From: Anaerolineae bacterium
Lineage (GTDB): Bacteria; Chloroflexota; Anaerolineae; Anaerolineales; UBA4823
Assembly: GCA_003327455.1 (NCBI GenBank)
Contig: QOQU01000002.1
Span: 167,963 to 231,962, forward strand
DNA: 64,000 nt
Direction: 5' to 3'
Shown: positions 34,606 to 44,876 of the stretch, in pieces
Position numbering within the stretch: position 1 is the first letter of the stretch
Layout: each line of letters opens with the position of its first letter
Position numbers and translations under genes: made by a program
The notes under the pieces: generated by a model
The model's input: only the letters and a program-made list of their open reading frames with translations
Databases searched by the model: none
Told to the model about the DNA's origin: nothing

Positions 34606-36036
34606 ATGGCACGTAATCCCAAACTTTATCAACAAAGTAAAAAACACCTGGCGCGGCTGGAACGTGAACGGCGCACCAACCGCATGGTAATCATCGGAAG
34701 TGTTGTTGCTATCACCCTGGTTGTCTTAATCGTTGGCTATGGGCTACTGGATCAAATGGTATTAAGCAACCTTCGTCCTGTTGCGGTTGTCAACGGAGAG
34801 AAAATTACCACCAAAGAATGGCAATCCATGGTGCGCTTTACCCGTCAGCGGGTCATCAACCAAATGGTGAATATTTTACAAAACTATCAGCTCTTTGCCC
34901 AAATTTATGGTAATGATCCATCATTTACATCCTATTACTCTTCCCAACTCAGCCAACTGCAACAACAACTTTCCCCCGATTTTATCGGACAGCAAGTTCT
35001 AGACAGTATGATCGAGTCAAAGCTGCTCGAACAAGAAGCCAAAAAGCGAAATGTGACCATCAGTGAAGAAGAAATCGATAAAATGATCGAAGAGGTCTTC
35101 GGCTACTACCGCGATGGAACACCGACCCTTGCCCCTACCCAAGCCGAACTTGCCACTTCCACGCTCTCACCTACCCAATATGCACTGGTTTCACCAACCC
35201 CAACTTCAACCAACACCCCTCTCCCTTCTACCACTCCGACTTTGTCGCAGACAGCGATTTTTACGGCTACTCAAACCCAGGCTGCCGTCACTCCAACCCT
35301 GACCCCCACCATCACGCCAACTTTTGAGCCGACTCTTACACCAACACCATATACCTACGAAGCTTTCCAGGCTGAATACCAGGACCTGCTAAAAAGTTAC
35401 CAGGAAGACATTCAACTGAACGAACAGGATGTCCGTAACATTATTCGTAACCAGTTGCTTTATGAAAAGATGCAAGAGACAATTCTGGCAGAGTTAGGCG
35501 TGACCCCAGAACAAGAAGTCATTTGGGCAAGACACATTCTGGTCGAGGATGAAGCCACTGCACAAGAGGTCTTGAGTAAACTCAACGCAGGCGAAGATTG
35601 GACAAGTTTAGCTGCTGAATACTCAACCGATACCAGTAATAAAGACAACGGCGGGGATTTGGGCTGGTTTTATCGCGGCACGATGGTCTCTGAATTCGAA
35701 AATGCCGCCTTTGCCCTGAAAGAAATCGGTGAGATAAGTCAGCCGGTGCAAACCCAGTTCGGCTTTCATATCATCCAATTGCTAGGTCGCGAAACTCGCC
35801 GCCTTTCGGACACTGAATGGGAGCAATTCAAAACCAACCAATTCCAGAAATGGTTATCCGACCTGCGCGCTTCAGCCAAAATCGAGATCGACGAGTCGTG
35901 GCGCGAGCGCGTTCCTGCAGAGCCACCTATTCCTGAAGAAATCGATCAAGCGATTTTGGCGCTAACCTCAACTCAAAATCAGCCTTTAGTCCAGCCGACA
36001 AGTGAAATACCCGTCGAAAGTACCCCTGCCCCTTAG
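34606..36036 (+). CDS. parvulin-type peptidyl-prolyl isomerase (PrsA/SurA-like foldase), membrane anchored
   Basis: A 476-aa extracytoplasmic foldase. It has a basic N-terminus, one membrane helix (about 27-50), a SurA/PrsA-like N-domain split by a Thr/Pro/Ser-rich insert (about 170-250), then a PpiC domain near 300-390 (WARHILVEDEATAQEVL, NGGDLGWFYRG, FGFHIIQLLGR). It would assist folding of secreted proteins. The low-complexity insert resembles the tail of the penicillin-binding protein in this window. It lies 77 bases after rpsR, behind a possible attenuator. Confidence 0.92.
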   Translation: MARNPKLYQQSKKHLARLERERRTNRMVIIGSVVAITLVVLIVGYGLLDQMVLSNLRPVAVVNGEKITTKEWQSMVRFTRQRVINQMVNILQNYQLFAQIYGNDPSFTSYYSSQLSQLQQQLSPDFIGQQVLDSMIESKLLEQEAKKRNVTISEEEIDKMIEEVFGYYRDGTPTLAPTQAELATSTLSPTQYALVSPTPTSTNTPLPSTTPTLSQTAIFTATQTQAAVTPTLTPTITPTFEPTLTPTPYTYEAFQAEYQDLLKSYQEDIQLNEQDVRNIIRNQLLYEKMQETILAELGVTPEQEVIWARHILVEDEATAQEVLSKLNAGEDWTSLAAEYSTDTSNKDNGGDLGWFYRGTMVSEFENAAFALKEIGEISQPVQTQFGFHIIQLLGRETRRLSDTEWEQFKTNQFQKWLSDLRASAKIEIDESWRERVPAEPPIPEEIDQAILALTSTQNQPLVQPTSEIPVESTPAP

Positions 36037-36114
36037 CAGCAGATTTAGGAGCGCGTTTTTTCGATCAGAACAGCCGGTAAATTGACTGATAAATTGCTCT
36101 AAAAATCGCCCTTT

Positions 36115-36147
36115 ATAGACTGCGGAAGCAAGATTTCCGCAGTCTAT
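36115..36147. terminator. bidirectional hairpin between convergent genes
   Basis: A perfect 13-bp stem ATAGACTGCGGAA / TTCCGCAGTCTAT with a seven-base loop, between the ends of the foldase gene and smc. T-tracts on both sides are poor, so termination may be partial or the stem may protect 3' ends. Confidence 0.6.
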
Positions 36148-36185
36148 GTGATTTCCTCAGATCGCCTATGAGACCTGCGAACGTT

Positions 36186-39100
36186 TCAACCCGAGCCAAT
36201 CACTCGATCTAACTCTTCTAACTTGAGGCTCATCACCTGACTGGTCGAATCGCGTCCCAGTGTCACTCCATAAATAATATCCGCCACCTGGACAGTATTT
36301 CGATTATGAGTCACAATAATAAACTGCGTGTTCTGGCTTAGTTCGCGAAGAATTTCTTGAAAACGGCCAACATTGGCTTCATCTAGCATTGCATCAACTT
36401 CATCTAAGACACAAAAAGGAGTAGGCGAAACTTTTAATAAGGCAAAGATCAGTGCCACTGCAGTTAGACTTCGTTCTCCACCGGATAACAAAGACAATCC
36501 TTGCGTACGTTTTCCAGGCAAACGCGCCTCAATTTCGATGCCCGCGTTAGCGATATCGTCAGAGTCGGTTAAGAATAATCTGGCGCTTCCTCCTTTGAAA
36601 AGACGCATAAAGATATTCTTAAACTCCTCTGCTACCGCCTCATAGGTTCTTAAGAAATCCTTCCGAATCGTTTGATCCAATTGTTGGATGAGTTCTAAGA
36701 TATCGGCCTCTGCTCGCAACAAATCTGCGATTTGTTCTTGCATGAAATGATAGCGCTCTTTTACTTGCTCATACTCGGCTCTTGACTCCTGGTTCACTGG
36801 TCCGAGACGGCGCAATTGTTGACGGTAACGCTTGATATTCTCTTCTAAATCAGGCGGTATTTGTTGGATATTGGGTAAAGTTTCCACCATTCCATCCAGT
36901 GGTAAGGGGGGTTGTCCACTCATATCCTCTTCGTATTCAAACGCCACCAGACCAAAATCCTCTTCGATCTTCCGCCGCAGCGCATCAAAACGTTCTTGCT
37001 GCCTGGTAAGGGCAATGCGAACCTGAGCAAAGGACTGTTCCTGACTCAGGAGAATCCGCTGTAATTCTTGAACCTCGCTATTCAAACCCTCAAACTGACT
37101 GTCAGCAGCCTCGATTGCTTGCATCAAGGGTTGTATTTTGGCTAAGATTTCATTTTGTTGTTGGTTGCATTCCTGCTCTTTGGATTTTAAGTCAGCTATG
37201 CTCCCATCAACCTCGCTGATCTGTCGCTCAGCTTCTTGTTGTCTTTTGCTCAGATTGTGAAGGTTTTGTTTTACCATCTCAAGCTGACGGAGGCGTTCTT
37301 CCATACCTGATCGAGCACTGTTCAACGATCGTTCAGTTGCTTTTCGGTATGCCTCCCATTGATCAACTTCTCTTTGCAACTGCTCAAGGGAAACTTCAGC
37401 AAAACGTTGACTGTGTTCACGAATTTTAGCTTCAAGACCAGGAATCTGTTGGGCGAATTCCTGAATCTTTTTCTTTTCTTTCTCAATTGCTGTATCCAGG
37501 TCTCTAACTTCGGTTTGCAATTCGCTGAGTTGCTTCCTCAGGATTTCTTGCCTGATGCGGGTTCTTTCAAGCTCCTGATGGGACTGATTGTATCGTTGCT
37601 CTATTATCTTCAGCTTTTCCTTCACTTGCGCCTGTTTCTGCTGAAGACTGGTTTGCCCTTCTTGATATTCCCTAATCTGTCTCCCTAATTCAGCAACTTC
37701 TTGATCGAGAACCTGAATTTGCTCACTTAAAAGAGTGATCCTGTGCTGAATCTCTCGCTTCTCGCGCGGTCGCCGTAGCTTTCCAGCCTCATTTTTACCT
37801 GCGCTCACAATCAAACCCTGTGGATAGAACAATTCTCCATTGAGCGTTACAATGAGCGGTGGATCATTTAGATCTCTCTGGTATTCACGCGCAACCTCCG
37901 CATTTTCAACCAACAACACCCGATAGAAGATCTTATCCAACGCCTGTTGATAACGCGGGTCAATATCAATTAACTCTTTTAGCCATCCTATCGTACCGTC
38001 TTTGTTTAAAACAGGTGTTTCAGTGGAGACCGTTTGCCCTTCTAACGGCAGTAAAACACCTCGCAAATTCTCTTTCGATAAAAAGTCTGCCAAAGATATT
38101 GCCGAGTCAATATCACGGATCAAGACAGTATCTGCAAACTCCCCCAACAAGGCTGCAACAGCCGCCTCGTATGGCGCTGGAATATGCAGCATGGAACTCA
38201 AAACCCCCAAGACCCCTTTATGTTCTTTTTCGCGCATGAGAACCTGTACAGCCTGACTGTAATCTGTTAGGGATTGATCCGCCTCTTCAAGCACAGTCAG
38301 TTGAGTCGACCATTTGACCCGTTCAGTATCGAGTTTCGAGCGCTCATTTTGTTTTTCCTGTTTTAGGTTGAGGAGGTTCTTGATCTCTCTCTGAAGATCT
38401 TCATAGGCGTGTTGTATTTCGTCCAGTTGCTGAGCGGTTTTTGCTCGATCCAGGCTCAATTGGTCGAGCTCTTCCTGCCTGGTACGCAATAATTGCTCCA
38501 AGCCAGACAATTCTTCTCCTCTTTCCCTGATAAGATGACTGCGTTGCTTCCGCCTGATTGTCATCTCATTCAAGCGAGCTTCTGCTTCAGCAGATTGGCG
38601 GACCAGTGAATTGAGTTCTACATTCAGGGCATCCAGAGCAGTTTTTTTATCGTTGTATTCTTTCTGTTGTTCTTCAAAATTCAACCTGGCAGCCTGGGCG
38701 CGCGCGGCGATCTCTTCGTACTCTCTCTCAATTATGAATTGTTCCTGCCGGGCTTCTTGAATTTTCTCTTCGAGATATCTCTGTTCCTCAAGCAATCGGT
38801 TTTGCTCTGTAGTTAAATTCATTCGTGCAGAACGTAAAGCTTCATACCGTTCGCCCAAAACTGCCAATTGACGTGCATATGCGTGATAACTCTCTCTTAA
38901 GTGGTTAAGCTCTTGTTGCCATTCAGCTAGCTGTTCCCGTTTGGCTGATATTTGAGCCCGAATTTGGGCAAGTTCTTGTTCTTTGTTATTTAACTGGATT
39001 CGCAGCGCTTCAATGGCTTGTTCGCGTTGTTTGACATACTCTTTCTGGAGAATGAGCTCTTTCTGTTCGCGATGCCAATGAAAACCATACCACTCCAGTA

Positions 39101-39782
39101 AAAGTTCTTTGAGAAGATTGCGGATTTGTTCATATTCCTCGAGCCGTTTAACCTGCTTTTCCAAACTTTTCAATCTGGGTTCGATTTCCGATAATAGGTC
39201 ATATACCCTTTCGATATTCCTTTTTGTAGAATCCAGGCGTCGTAAAGCTTCTTCGCGCCGATCACGATATAGACTGATTGCCGCAGCTTCCTCAAATAAT
39301 TGTCGGCGATCCTCAGCTTTCAAGGCAAGTGCTACATCGACCAATCCCTGTCCAATAACCGTATAGGTACGTTCAGATAAACCCGACCGTGCCAGAAGTT
39401 CATTGACATCTTTCAGGCGCACTCTTTGCCCGTTGATCAGATATTCATTTTGTCCATCGCGATAAGCGCGGCGTGTAATCGCCACCTCACTATATTCAAT
39501 TGGCAGCCATTGACCTGAATTATCAAAAATCATGGTCGCCTGTGCCATACCGGCTCTTGCCCGCAGGTCAGACCCAGAAAATATCATATCTTCGGTTTTA
39601 CGTCCCCGGAGCAAGGTGTAAGATTGTTCACCTAAAACCCAACGGATGGCATCGGCGATATTGGATTTCCCTGATCCATTCGGACCTACGATTGCAGTTA
39701 CCGCATCGCTAAAAACGAACAGAGTCTTATTTGCAAAGGTTTTATAACCTTGCAATTCTAGTGACTTGAGGCGTTGCGCCAT
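36186..39782 (-). CDS. smc: chromosome segregation protein SMC
   Basis: A 1198-aa condensin ATPase. The N-terminal head has Walker [17 protein letters not shown] near residue 32. Two long coiled-coil arms (about 170-510 and 670-1010) flank a hinge domain near 515-650. The C-terminal head has the signature [13 protein letters not shown] and Walker [17 protein letters not shown]. It organises the chromosome with ScpA and ScpB. scpB is at 62.5 kb in this window and scpA is not seen. The ATG at 39782 lies two bases after the rnc stop. A GTG at 39788 is also in frame. Confidence 0.97.
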   Translation of the reverse strand: MAQRLKSLELQGYKTFANKTLFVFSDAVTAIVGPNGSGKSNIADAIRWVLGEQSYTLLRGRKTEDMIFSGSDLRARAGMAQATMIFDNSGQWLPIEYSEVAITRRAYRDGQNEYLINGQRVRLKDVNELLARSGLSERTYTVIGQGLVDVALALKAEDRRQLFEEAAAISLYRDRREEALRRLDSTKRNIERVYDLLSEIEPRLKSLEKQVKRLEEYEQIRNLLKELLLEWYGFHWHREQKELILQKEYVKQREQAIEALRIQLNNKEQELAQIRAQISAKREQLAEWQQELNHLRESYHAYARQLAVLGERYEALRSARMNLTTEQNRLLEEQRYLEEKIQEARQEQFIIEREYEEIAARAQAARLNFEEQQKEYNDKKTALDALNVELNSLVRQSAEAEARLNEMTIRRKQRSHLIRERGEELSGLEQLLRTRQEELDQLSLDRAKTAQQLDEIQHAYEDLQREIKNLLNLKQEKQNERSKLDTERVKWSTQLTVLEEADQSLTDYSQAVQVLMREKEHKGVLGVLSSMLHIPAPYEAAVAALLGEFADTVLIRDIDSAISLADFLSKENLRGVLLPLEGQTVSTETPVLNKDGTIGWLKELIDIDPRYQQALDKIFYRVLLVENAEVAREYQRDLNDPPLIVTLNGELFYPQGLIVSAGKNEAGKLRRPREKREIQHRITLLSEQIQVLDQEVAELGRQIREYQEGQTSLQQKQAQVKEKLKIIEQRYNQSHQELERTRIRQEILRKQLSELQTEVRDLDTAIEKEKKKIQEFAQQIPGLEAKIREHSQRFAEVSLEQLQREVDQWEAYRKATERSLNSARSGMEERLRQLEMVKQNLHNLSKRQQEAERQISEVDGSIADLKSKEQECNQQQNEILAKIQPLMQAIEAADSQFEGLNSEVQELQRILLSQEQSFAQVRIALTRQQERFDALRRKIEEDFGLVAFEYEEDMSGQPPLPLDGMVETLPNIQQIPPDLEENIKRYRQQLRRLGPVNQESRAEYEQVKERYHFMQEQIADLLRAEADILELIQQLDQTIRKDFLRTYEAVAEEFKNIFMRLFKGGSARLFLTDSDDIANAGIEIEARLPGKRTQGLSLLSGGERSLTAVALIFALLKVSPTPFCVLDEVDAMLDEANVGRFQEILRELSQNTQFIIVTHNRNTVQVADIIYGVTLGRDSTSQVMSLKLEELDRVIGSG

Positions 39783-39784
39783 AT

Positions 39785-40453
39785 TCACTTATCCAATCCC
39801 AAAGATTTCAGTGCCATTTTCGCGGCATTCTTCGAGGCTACCCGTTTGTTCGGACCTTCCCCTCTCCCATAACAGAGGGAGCCAATGTAAACCTCAACTT
39901 CAAATGTCTTGGCATGTTCGGGACCACGCACCGAGATCGTTCGATAAGCAGGCGGGCCATATCCATTCGATTGCGCCCACTCTTGTAAAACACTCTTTGG
40001 TTCCCTTTCTTTATTTTGGGCAATGATCTCTTCGGCTGTTTTTTCAACAATTGGCTTAAGGAATTTTTGCACTTCCTCGATTCCACCATCCAGGTAAATT
40101 GCTCCAATTACCGCTTCGAAGGTAGCACAAAGCAAGTTGGCGCGATTGCGCCCTCCCGACTCGGCTTCGCCTTTTCCTAAAAGCATCATTTCTCCCAGAC
40201 CCAATTGTCTGGCAAATTCTGCCAACTGTTCCGTTTTCACCAATGCCGAGCGCAGTTTTGTTAAATCTCCTTCAGCCATTTCAGGAAAATGATGATAAAC
40301 CCAATCAGCGACAAAAAAATCCAGCACTGCATCCCCTAAAAACTCAAGGCGCTCGTTATCCTCGATAACTTCGCTATGTTCGTTTAAGTAAGAGCGATGC
40401 GTTAACGCCCTTTGTAATAAATATTCATCTTTAATGGGTATAGATTGCTTCAT
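39785..40453 (-). CDS. rnc: ribonuclease III
   Basis: A 222-aa double-strand-specific endoribonuclease for rRNA and mRNA processing. The catalytic signature NERLEFLGDAVLDFFVA lies near residue 36, with the metal-binding acidic residues intact. A C-terminal double-stranded-RNA-binding domain occupies about 155-220. It overlaps the threonine synthase gene by 23 bases and smc follows directly, so all three share a transcript. The rnc-smc order is common in bacteria. Confidence 0.97.
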   Translation of the reverse strand: MKQSIPIKDEYLLQRALTHRSYLNEHSEVIEDNERLEFLGDAVLDFFVADWVYHHFPEMAEGDLTKLRSALVKTEQLAEFARQLGLGEMMLLGKGEAESGGRNRANLLCATFEAVIGAIYLDGGIEEVQKFLKPIVEKTAEEIIAQNKEREPKSVLQEWAQSNGYGPPAYRTISVRGPEHAKTFEVEVYIGSLCYGRGEGPNKRVASKNAAKMALKSLGLDK

Positions 40454-41576
40454 ACAACTCCAGTGATTTATATCCTGAACCGGTGAGGATCGCCACGATG
40501 GGTTGCTTCAGGGTATGCCCATAGTTCAATATAATCGGGAAAACGACCGCCGAGGTCGCTTCGATCATCAAGCCCATCCGGGCAGCAATCCTCATCCCAT
40601 CCTTAATATCGTTATCGTCAACCACAAAAAACGAGCCTCCGCTCCGTTCAACCGCTTGCAAAACTGCATCCCCTCGCAGAGGATATTTGATGCGAATTCC
40701 TTCTGCGATCGTCTCTCCCTCAGAAACCCAAGATAATCCGGCAGCGCCATAAGATGAAACCGCCCATAAGGGAGCACACGCTCGCGCTTGAACACCGAAA
40801 ATTTGGGGGACAGGATTGATCTTTTTGCGCTCTTTCAACCACTCAAACCCCATTGCGATACCTAACAACAGACCTCCTTGCCCGGCTGGTAACAAAATGC
40901 TTCCAGGTGCGCTACCCATTTGCTCAAATAACTCGATCGCTACGGTCGCATAACCGGCAAGATTGAACGGCATAGCAGCATGGCTGGCGTAGCATGTGGC
41001 TCTTGGATTTTGAGTTTGTAGATCACGCCTTAATGCATCCGTAACGCCCGACCGGGGGCCTTTAATCGGATGAAGTTCGGCACCAACCCTCAACATCTGT
41101 TCCTTTTTTGCTCCCGATGCACTCTCCGGCACGTAGATATGGGCTTTTATGCCCGCCCGAGCTGCATATGCTGCTATAGATGCCCCTGCGTTTCCAGAAG
41201 AATCTTCAAAAATCGTTTCAATACCTCTACTGACAAGAAATTGTATACAGGCAGCACTGCCCCGATCTTTGAAAGACCCGGTAGGGTTGAAAGTCTCGCA
41301 CTTGAAGCCAACTTCAATGGGTATTCCATTTTTCGTTTCAAGGTTCCCCCAAACCAATGGCGTTGAACCTTCCCCTAAGGTAACCACCGTTTGTGATTTA
41401 CCGAACACCTCAGCTTGTAAATAATTCCAGATTCCTTTTGAAGGGTCTTTATCCCAGGGTGGTTCGAGGATAGGTAAATCACTTAAGTTATACAGCCCAC
41501 CGCAAACAACACATCGCTCCGGGGCGCCTTCCGATGGATAGGACTTACCACAATTTGAACAACGGATAGAAAGCAT
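40431..41576 (-). CDS. thrC: threonine synthase
   Basis: A 381-aa PLP enzyme that turns O-phosphohomoserine into threonine. An N-terminal zinc ribbon (CSNC and CVVC) precedes the fold-type II core. The PLP lysine is in TGSFKDRGSAA near residue 95, and SSGNAGAS binds the cofactor phosphate. A related PLP lyase cannot be fully excluded, but the zinc ribbon and length fit. The ATG at 41576 is used because AAAGGGGA lies upstream, across the end of the moaD-moaE gene. An earlier in-frame start would overlap that gene. Confidence 0.88.
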   Translation of the reverse strand: MLSIRCSNCGKSYPSEGAPERCVVCGGLYNLSDLPILEPPWDKDPSKGIWNYLQAEVFGKSQTVVTLGEGSTPLVWGNLETKNGIPIEVGFKCETFNPTGSFKDRGSAACIQFLVSRGIETIFEDSSGNAGASIAAYAARAGIKAHIYVPESASGAKKEQMLRVGAELHPIKGPRSGVTDALRRDLQTQNPRATCYASHAAMPFNLAGYATVAIELFEQMGSAPGSILLPAGQGGLLLGIAMGFEWLKERKKINPVPQIFGVQARACAPLWAVSSYGAAGLSWVSEGETIAEGIRIKYPLRGDAVLQAVERSGGSFFVVDDNDIKDGMRIAARMGLMIEATSAVVFPIILNYGHTLKQPIVAILTGSGYKSLELYEAIYTH

Positions 41577-41580
41577 GGAG

Positions 41581-42285
41581 CTATTCCCCTTTCCTGGGTA
41601 TATAATCGCCCTCAACCCAATATTCTCCCTTCGCCCCTACTTCCTTCTTCCAGACCGGAACAATCTCTTTTACCCGATCGATCCCATATCGAGCAGCTTC
41701 GAAAATGCCTTGATCGCGATGAGCAGCCGTACACGCCACCAAAATTGTTGGCGTGCCAGGATTCAGGTGTCCCAGGCGTTGAACGATTGCCACACCTTCA
41801 ATCAATGGCCAGCGTTGACGCATCTCATCAGCTACCTGACGCATTTTTTCAATCGCCATCTCTTCATAAGCCTCATACTCCAAATAGTTGGTTTCCCTCT
41901 TCGGTTCTCCATCGGTAATTTGGCGCACAAAGCCAACAAAAACACAACTTCCTCCCGTGGTCGGACGAACCAGCTTTTGTAAAACCTGATCGACATCGAA
42001 AACTTGTTCGGTCAATTCGAGGATTGTCGGAAATTTCTGCTCTCCACCGCTAACCGGTGGAAAGATCGCCACCTCTGCGCCATCGGTTAGCCAATCCTCA
42101 TCAAAGGCGAACTCCTTGTTGACCGAGACAAGAACACTCGTAAAATCCAACATAAGATGGGGATAGCGTTCACGCAAGAATTCTTTGAATTGGCGCACAT
42201 TTATAGGTTCTTCAAATGAAAAAAGCTCTTCAGATTTTCCAATCTTCTGCTTATAAGTGGCGAAATAAAGAACCCGGATGTTCAC
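41581..42285 (-). CDS. moaDE: molybdopterin synthase, MoaD-MoaE fusion
   Basis: A 234-aa fusion of both molybdopterin synthase subunits. Residues 1-83 are MoaD-like (ubiquitin fold) ending FPPVSGGEQ, and about 90-234 are MoaE-like (GSCVFVGFVRQ, AYEEMAIEKM, HRDQGIFEAARYGID, PVWKKE). Free MoaD carries a sulfur on its terminal Gly-Gly, but here the Gly-Gly is internal. The chain must therefore be cleaved, as reported for mycobacterial MoaX, or use another sulfur route. It lies 18 bases after moaC in the same operon. Confidence 0.93.
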   Translation of the reverse strand: MNIRVLYFATYKQKIGKSEELFSFEEPINVRQFKEFLRERYPHLMLDFTSVLVSVNKEFAFDEDWLTDGAEVAIFPPVSGGEQKFPTILELTEQVFDVDQVLQKLVRPTTGGSCVFVGFVRQITDGEPKRETNYLEYEAYEEMAIEKMRQVADEMRQRWPLIEGVAIVQRLGHLNPGTPTILVACTAAHRDQGIFEAARYGIDRVKEIVPVWKKEVGAKGEYWVEGDYIPRKGE

Positions 42286-42303
42286 ACTTCCTCCAACTAC
42301 CGA

Positions 42304-42783
42304 TTACTCGTTGAGAATATCTCCACTGCGTCCACCATGTTTTTCCACCAGTCGGATATTCTGGATGCGCATGGTTTTTTCCACAGCTTTTGCCATATCA
42401 TAAACAGTCAAGGCAGCTACACTCACTGCGGTTAATGCTTCCATTTCTACACCCGTTTTACCATGTGTCCTTACCTTAGATTCAATCCTAACCCCAGGTA
42501 AGGACTCATCCATCCACACCTCAACTTCGATCAAATCAAGATATAGCGGGTGACAAAGTGGAATCAATTCAGCGGTTCTTTTGGCTGCCTGAATGCCGGC
42601 AATGCGGGCAACATTGAGAAGATCCCCTTTTTTCGTCATCCCGCCCCGAATAGCTTCGAATGTCTCCCGGCGCATGAAAACTTCTCCCCTTGCCACCGCC
42701 CACCGCTCGGTGATGCTCTTGTCACCCACATCCACCATGCGCGCTTTTCCTTCAGAATCCAGATGGGTCAATTCAGGTTCCAT
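42304..42783 (-). CDS. moaC: cyclic pyranopterin monophosphate synthase
   Basis: A 159-aa enzyme of molybdenum cofactor synthesis, acting after MoaA. It shows [18 protein letters not shown] at the N-terminus, then [15 protein letters not shown] and [17 protein letters not shown], the active-site region. It is the first gene of the moaC-moaDE-thrC-rnc-smc operon. A TATAAT element ends seven bases before the ATG, so the transcript is likely leaderless. No moaA is present here. Confidence 0.96.
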   Translation of the reverse strand: MEPELTHLDSEGKARMVDVGDKSITERWAVARGEVFMRRETFEAIRGGMTKKGDLLNVARIAGIQAAKRTAELIPLCHPLYLDLIEVEVWMDESLPGVRIESKVRTHGKTGVEMEALTAVSVAALTVYDMAKAVEKTMRIQNIRLVEKHGGRSGDILNE

Positions 42784-42790
42784 GACGAAA

Positions 42791-42799
42791 ATTATAGCA
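42791..42799 (-). promoter_or_regulatory. extended -10 promoter of moaC, likely leaderless
   Basis: The minus-strand sequence TGCTATAAT is an extended -10. Only TTTCGTC separates it from the moaC ATG at 42783. A start 7 nt after the -10 would put the first transcribed base on or next to the A of ATG. No ribosome site is present. Confidence 0.6.
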
Positions 42800-42821
42800 T
42801 CATATCTTCAGCCATACATCG

Positions 42822-42830
42822 TGATATAAT
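42822..42830 (+). promoter_or_regulatory. extended -10 promoter of ftsY, likely leaderless
   Basis: TGATATAAT is an extended -10 of consensus quality. TTTATTTC separates it from the GTG at 42839, so the mRNA would begin at or within two bases of the start codon. No ribosome site is visible. It mirrors the divergent moaC promoter. Confidence 0.6.
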
Positions 42831-42838
42831 TTTATTTC

Positions 42839-43756
42839 GTGGCTAGTATCTTTAGTAAATGGAAAGCTGGACTCACCAAAACCAGCAAAGCAACCTTCAA
42901 CCAGCTAAAATCTATCTTTGGTGGTGGAGACATTGACCCGGCAACTTACGAAGACCTGGAGGCACTTCTGATTCAGGCTGATTTAGGGGTTGACACAACC
43001 GAAGAGGTGATTCGTGCCCTGAAGCAAGCCCAAATTGATCATAATATTATTAAGAGTGCCGATTTGGAGCTCTTTCTGCGTCAGGAATTGAGCAAACGCA
43101 TCCAAGCCCCGCCACCAATCCAATTGAATTGCCAGCCAACCGTTATCTTGATTGTCGGTGTAAATGGCTCTGGTAAAACAACTACCATTGCCAAACTTGC
43201 CCACCGCTTCCGTCAACAGGGACGAAAAGTACTGCTTGGCGCTGCCGACACTTATCGGGCAGCAGCAATTGATCAACTGCAAATCTGGGCAGAGCGTCTG
43301 GGACTTCCGATTATTGCCGGCGAACCTGGCGCTGATTCTGGCGCAGTAGCCTACGACACAGTTCAAGCTGCTATCGCTCGCAAAGCAGATGTGGTCATCA
43401 TTGATACGGCAGGACGCCTACACACCCGATATAACCTCATGGAAGAGCTGAAAAAAGTATATCGGGTGATCGGAAAAGCCTTACCTGGCGCTCCCCACTA
43501 TGTTTGGCTGGTTCTGGATGCAACCACCGGACAGAACGCCCTCCAACAGGCGCGTGCCTTTCAACAGGCTGTTCAGATCAATGGCGTGATTCTTGCCAAA
43601 CTCGACTCTTCCGCCAGAGGCGGGATGGCATTTGCAATTCAAAAAGAACTCGGCGTCCCGATCTATTTTGCTGGTCTAGGTGAAACATTCGAAGACCTAG
43701 AGCCCTTCGATCCTCAAGCCTTTTTAGATGGTATCCTTGCCCCTACATCATCGTAA
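42839..43756 (+). CDS. ftsY: signal recognition particle receptor FtsY
   Basis: A 305-aa SRP-type GTPase that docks ribosome-SRP complexes at the membrane. An NG domain fills most of the protein: VGVNGSGKTTTIAKLAHRF near residue 105, the G2 region DTYRAAAIDQL, G3 DTAGRLHTRYNLMEEL, and the AKLDSSARGG guanine-specificity region. It lacks the long acidic A domain of some homologues, as is common. The start is GTG. prfB follows 18 bases later. Confidence 0.95.
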   Translation: MASIFSKWKAGLTKTSKATFNQLKSIFGGGDIDPATYEDLEALLIQADLGVDTTEEVIRALKQAQIDHNIIKSADLELFLRQELSKRIQAPPPIQLNCQPTVILIVGVNGSGKTTTIAKLAHRFRQQGRKVLLGAADTYRAAAIDQLQIWAERLGLPIIAGEPGADSGAVAYDTVQAAIARKADVVIIDTAGRLHTRYNLMEELKKVYRVIGKALPGAPHYVWLVLDATTGQNALQQARAFQQAVQINGVILAKLDSSARGGMAFAIQKELGVPIYFAGLGETFEDLEPFDPQAFLDGILAPTSS

Positions 43757-43774
43757 ATCTGGAGAACTTACTTT

Positions 43775-44876
43775 ATGGAAGAGCTACTTGAAAGACTAAA
43801 AGAACAATCCGAACGAATCCAACATCTTCTGGTGCGTCTTTGACATCCTCGAAAAAGAAAAACAACTCACCGAATTACAAAAACAAACCGAAGCCGAAGA
43901 CTTTTGGCAAAATCCGGATCAGGCTCAGGAGGTGATGAGGAAAATCTCCTTACTGAACGATGAGTTAGAGCCCTGGCTGGAGTTACGCCAAAAAATCAAC
44001 GACGCCCTGGAACTGGTCTCGCTGGGGGATGAGTCTTTGCAAGAAGAGCTTGAAGCTGAAATTGAAACCATTGAAACCGCCATCCAAAAGCGTGAGTTCT
44101 ATGCCATGTTCTCGGGCAAATACGATCGCCATGATGCTCTTTTGGCGATCCACGCTGGCGCAGGTGGAACAGACTCGCAGGATTGGGCGGAAATGTTAGA
44201 GCGCATGTACCTGCGTTGGGCAGAGCGAAACGGATTTGAAACTGAAATTCTCGATCGAAGTATCGGAGAAGAAGCCGGCATTAAAAGTGTCACCATCTCT
44301 GTAGAAGGAAAATACGCCTACGGATATTTACGCTCCGAGAAGGGCGTACATCGGTTAGTGCGGTTATCTCCCTTTGACGCCTCTCATCGCCGTCACACAT
44401 CCTTTGCGTTGGTGGAAGTCCTTCCTCAGGTAGAAGACGATAAAGAAATCGAAATCAACCCCAACGACCTCCGCATCGACACTTTTCGCTCAGCAGGTGC
44501 AGGCGGACAAAACGTGCAAAAGAACGACACAGCCGTGCGGATCACCCACATCCCAACGGGTATCGTTGTAACCTGCCAAAACGAACGTTCTCAAGTCCAA
44601 AACCGTGAAAACGCAATGCGGGTGTTACGGGCTCGCTTGTTGGAATTAAAGCAGAGAGAGCAAGAAGAACAGATCGCTCAACTGCGAGGGGAATTCCAAA
44701 AAGTTGAGTGGGGCAGTCAAATTCGCTCGTATGTGCTTCATCCCTACCAGATGGTCAAAGACCATCGCACCGGGTTTGAGACCAGCAATACCACCGCTGT
44801 CTTAGACGGGGAACTGAATGGCTTTATGGAAGCCTACCTGCGCAGTCAAATTGGCGAAATCACTCCCTCCAATTAA
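43775..44876 (+). CDS. prfB: peptide chain release factor 2 with programmed +1 frameshift
   Basis: RF2 recognises UAA and UGA stops. Translation from the ATG at 43775 gives 22 codons and then meets an in-frame TGA at 43841. A +1 slip on CTT-TGA-C continues in the next frame from 43842 to the stop at 44874-44876, giving about 366 aa, the normal RF2 length. The slippery CTTTGAC is the classic RF2 autoregulatory site. The usual AGGGGG stimulator is replaced by GGTG three bases before CTT, which can still pair with the anti-Shine-Dalgarno CACC. The SPF codon-recognition motif (LSPFDASHR) and GGQ (GAGGQNVQKND) are present. AAATCTGGAG precedes the start. Confidence 0.95.

Noticed and set aside
43932..44876. 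A shorter release factor gene starting at the ATG at 43932
   Set aside because: It would lack the N-terminal domain. The upstream frame with CTT-TGA-C restores a normal RF2 length, so the frameshifted gene is used.
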